Assembly: GCA_003512525.1 (NCBI GenBank)
Contig: DOQG01000011.1
Coordinates: forward strand, 1 to 6,280
Direction: 5' to 3'
Source: Oscillospiraceae bacterium
GTDB lineage: Bacteria; Bacillota; Clostridia; Oscillospirales; Ruminococcaceae
Length of the DNA: 6,280 nucleotides
Below are positions 4,978-6,280 of the stretch, in pieces. Within the stretch, counting starts at the first letter, position 1, and each line of letters opens with the position of its first letter. The translations under genes and the position numbers were made by a program. A model generated the notes under the pieces. It was not told where the DNA came from, ran no database searches, and saw only the letters and a list, made by a program, of their open reading frames with translations.

Positions 4978-6213
4978 ATGTTCCGTGATATTCTCCACTG
5001 CGATATGAACAACTTTTTCGCATCGGTAGAGTGCAAGCTGCACCCCGAGCTTAAAGGCTATCCTGTTGCGGTGTGCGGCTCTGTGGAAGAGCGGCACGGC
5101 ATAGTCCTTGCCAAAAACGAGCTTGCAAAGGCAAAGGGTGTAAAGACCGCCGAAACAGTAGCATCGGCAAAGTCAAAATGTGCCGGGCTTATCACAGTGC
5201 CGCCGCACTTTGAGGAATATTCAAAATACAGCAAGCTTGCACATAAGATATACGAGCGCTACACCGACCTTATCGAGCCGTTCGGTATGGACGAGTGCTG
5301 GCTGGATATAAGCGGCACAAGGAGATTATTCGGTCCTCCCGAAAAGGTAGCCGATGAGATCCGCCGTACCGTAAAAGAAGAACTCGGTCTTACGATATCG
5401 GTCGGGGTATCGTTCAACAAGGTGTTTGCAAAGCTCGGAAGCGATATGAAAAAGCCCGATGCGGTGACAGTAATACCTCGCGAGTCGTTCCGTGAAAAGA
5501 TATGGGACTTACCGCTCAGCGATATGATAGGCGCGGGCAGAGCAACAACATCAAAGCTAAACGGCTACGGCGTTTTCACACTCGGTGATCTTGCGCGGTG
5601 CAACCCGGACTGGATAATAAAACTGCTCGGCAAAAACGGCTATATGCTGTGGTGCTATGCAAACGGGAATGACAATTCTCCTGTTCACCCTGTTGATTTT
5701 TCAATGCCCGCGAAAAGTGTGGGGCACGGCGTTACCACCACAGCTGATATTGCCCGTTGCGAGGACGCAAAGCCGATACTTCTTGAGCTTGCGCAGGATA
5801 TAGGCAAAAGACTTACCGCACAGAAAAAATACGCATTGAAGATATCGGTCAACGCAAGGTCAAGCAAACTGCAAAATACCTGTTGGCAGACCGATCTTCC
5901 GATCGCGACGCGCTCTCCTATGATAATTGCAGATACCGCATATAGGCTGTTCTGCAAAAGCTACGACCGTATAAACCCTGTTCGATCGCTTACCGTGACC
6001 GCCTTTTCGCTTGTCGACAGCGGGACGGTATGCCAGAGCGATCTGTTTACCGATACAGCAAGACTTGACAAGATGGAAAAGGTAGACAGATGTATACTTG
6101 ATATAAGAAACCGCTTCGGTGACGGAATGATAAAGAACGCCGTTCTGATGTCGGGTTTAGCCGTGCCTAAGTCAAAAGCTGTTGTGTCATTGCCGGGGAG
6201 TATGCTGACGTGA
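4978..6213 (+). CDS. dinB: DNA polymerase IV, Y-family translesion polymerase
   Basis: This 411-aa protein is a complete Y-family polymerase that copies past damaged template bases with low fidelity and no proofreading. Catalytic carboxylates are present: D9 in CDMNNFFASVE, and D105-E106 in GMDECWLD. F14 occupies the steric-gate position that excludes ribonucleotides. SVGVSFNKVFAKLGSDMKKP (141-160) is the conserved palm/finger end, residues about 178-210 are the helix-hairpin-helix thumb, and about 245-345 the little finger. QSDLF (353-357) fits the QxxLF-type sliding-clamp binding motif, followed by the usual MEKVDRCILDIRNRFG helix. The length fits Gram-positive DinB proteins of about 410 aa rather than E. 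coli DinB (351 aa). The DMNNF variant of the usual DMDxF keeps the metal-binding D9. It has its own consensus promoter and no Bacillus-type LexA box that I can see. It is transcribed away from the Rid/XRE/ImmA operon. No convincing terminator is visible before the window ends. Confidence 0.95.
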   Translation: MFRDILHCDMNNFFASVECKLHPELKGYPVAVCGSVEERHGIVLAKNELAKAKGVKTAETVASAKSKCAGLITVPPHFEEYSKYSKLAHKIYERYTDLIEPFGMDECWLDISGTRRLFGPPEKVADEIRRTVKEELGLTISVGVSFNKVFAKLGSDMKKPDAVTVIPRESFREKIWDLPLSDMIGAGRATTSKLNGYGVFTLGDLARCNPDWIIKLLGKNGYMLWCYANGNDNSPVHPVDFSMPAKSVGHGVTTTADIARCEDAKPILLELAQDIGKRLTAQKKYALKISVNARSSKLQNTCWQTDLPIATRSPMIIADTAYRLFCKSYDRINPVRSLTVTAFSLVDSGTVCQSDLFTDTARLDKMEKVDRCILDIRNRFGDGMIKNAVLMSGLAVPKSKAVVSLPGSMLT

Positions 6214-6229
6214 AGGCAATACCGATTAT

Positions 6230-6280
6230 AACAGTTTCCGTATTGATAAGATGTTTATAATTTCGTGAGTGTATCGGTGC
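6230..6280 (+). repeat. Dispersed intergenic repeat, right copy (cut by window edge)
   Basis: This 51-nt segment matches the minus strand of 84-134 at 42 of 51 positions, with 19 identical bases at 6257-6275. It starts about 17 nt after the dinB stop codon and runs out of the window, so its 3' end is unknown. A weak resemblance continues back to about 6221. Orientation is sense relative to dinB, as the left copy is sense relative to the DUF2130 gene. If it carries termination or RNA-processing activity it would serve both transcripts, but no strong stem with a T-run is visible within it. Confidence 0.7.

Noticed and set aside
4819..5097. In-frame N-terminal extension of the Rid protein by 93 codons.
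   Set aside because: It would overlap the start of dinB and both promoters, lacks a ribosome binding site at its ATG, and is not Rid-like. GGAGG at 4827-4831 supports the ATG at 4818.
6217..6245. dinB terminator formed by CAATAC and GTATTG.
   Set aside because: Only 6 AT-rich pairs around a 17-nt loop and no T-run after it; too weak to call.
84..6280. Composite transposon with the repeats as terminal inverted repeats.
   Set aside because: No transposase, recombinase or target-site duplication is visible, the copies have 9 mismatches in 51, and each sits in a natural 3' intergenic position.

Overview
The window is bacterial chromosome-like DNA of moderate GC content, densely coded, with AGGAG/AAGGAG-type ribosome binding sites and a textbook sigma-A promoter. 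The protein families (XRE regulator with a C-terminal helical tail, ImmA/IrrE peptidase, DUF2079, DUF2130, a Gram-positive-style DinB) and the style of the sequence suggest a gut Clostridia member, perhaps Oscillospirales/Ruminococcaceae. That placement is an inference from composition and gene content, not a database match.

Layout. Positions 1-273 are non-coding: a dispersed-repeat copy (84-134, probably reaching further toward position 1), small AT-rich hairpins, and a strong hairpin terminator (213-263). Positions 274-4818 hold five leftward genes with gaps of only 11, 9, 15 and 25 nt: a Rid/YjgF-family protein (4459-4818), an XRE-type regulator (4052-4447), an ImmA/IrrE zinc peptidase (3521-4042), a DUF2079 polytopic membrane protein (1688-3505) and a DUF2130 coiled-coil protein with a nuclease-like core (274-1662). 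They look like one operon, starting at a promoter at 4927-4955 and ending at the 213-263 terminator. Positions 4819-4977 are a regulatory region. Positions 4978-6213 encode a rightward Y-family DNA polymerase IV (DinB). Positions 6214-6280 hold a second copy of the repeat, inverted relative to the first and cut by the window edge.

How the parts may work together. The genes diverge, but the two best promoters point at each other: the predicted dinB start (about 4907) lies upstream of the predicted operon start (about 4920), so each transcript must run through the other promoter. Four copies of the pentamer TGCGT lie on or between these promoter elements. The operon encodes an XRE repressor-like protein of 131 aa followed directly by an ImmA/IrrE peptidase, the pairing in which the peptidase inactivates the repressor (ImmR/ImmA of ICEBs1; DdrO/IrrE of Deinococcus). 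No LexA box of the Bacillus type is visible. The most interesting hypothesis is therefore a LexA-independent, XRE/ImmA-controlled switch governing a translesion polymerase and an operon with a nuclease-like and a membrane protein. The layout is read directly from the sequence; the regulatory logic is inference.
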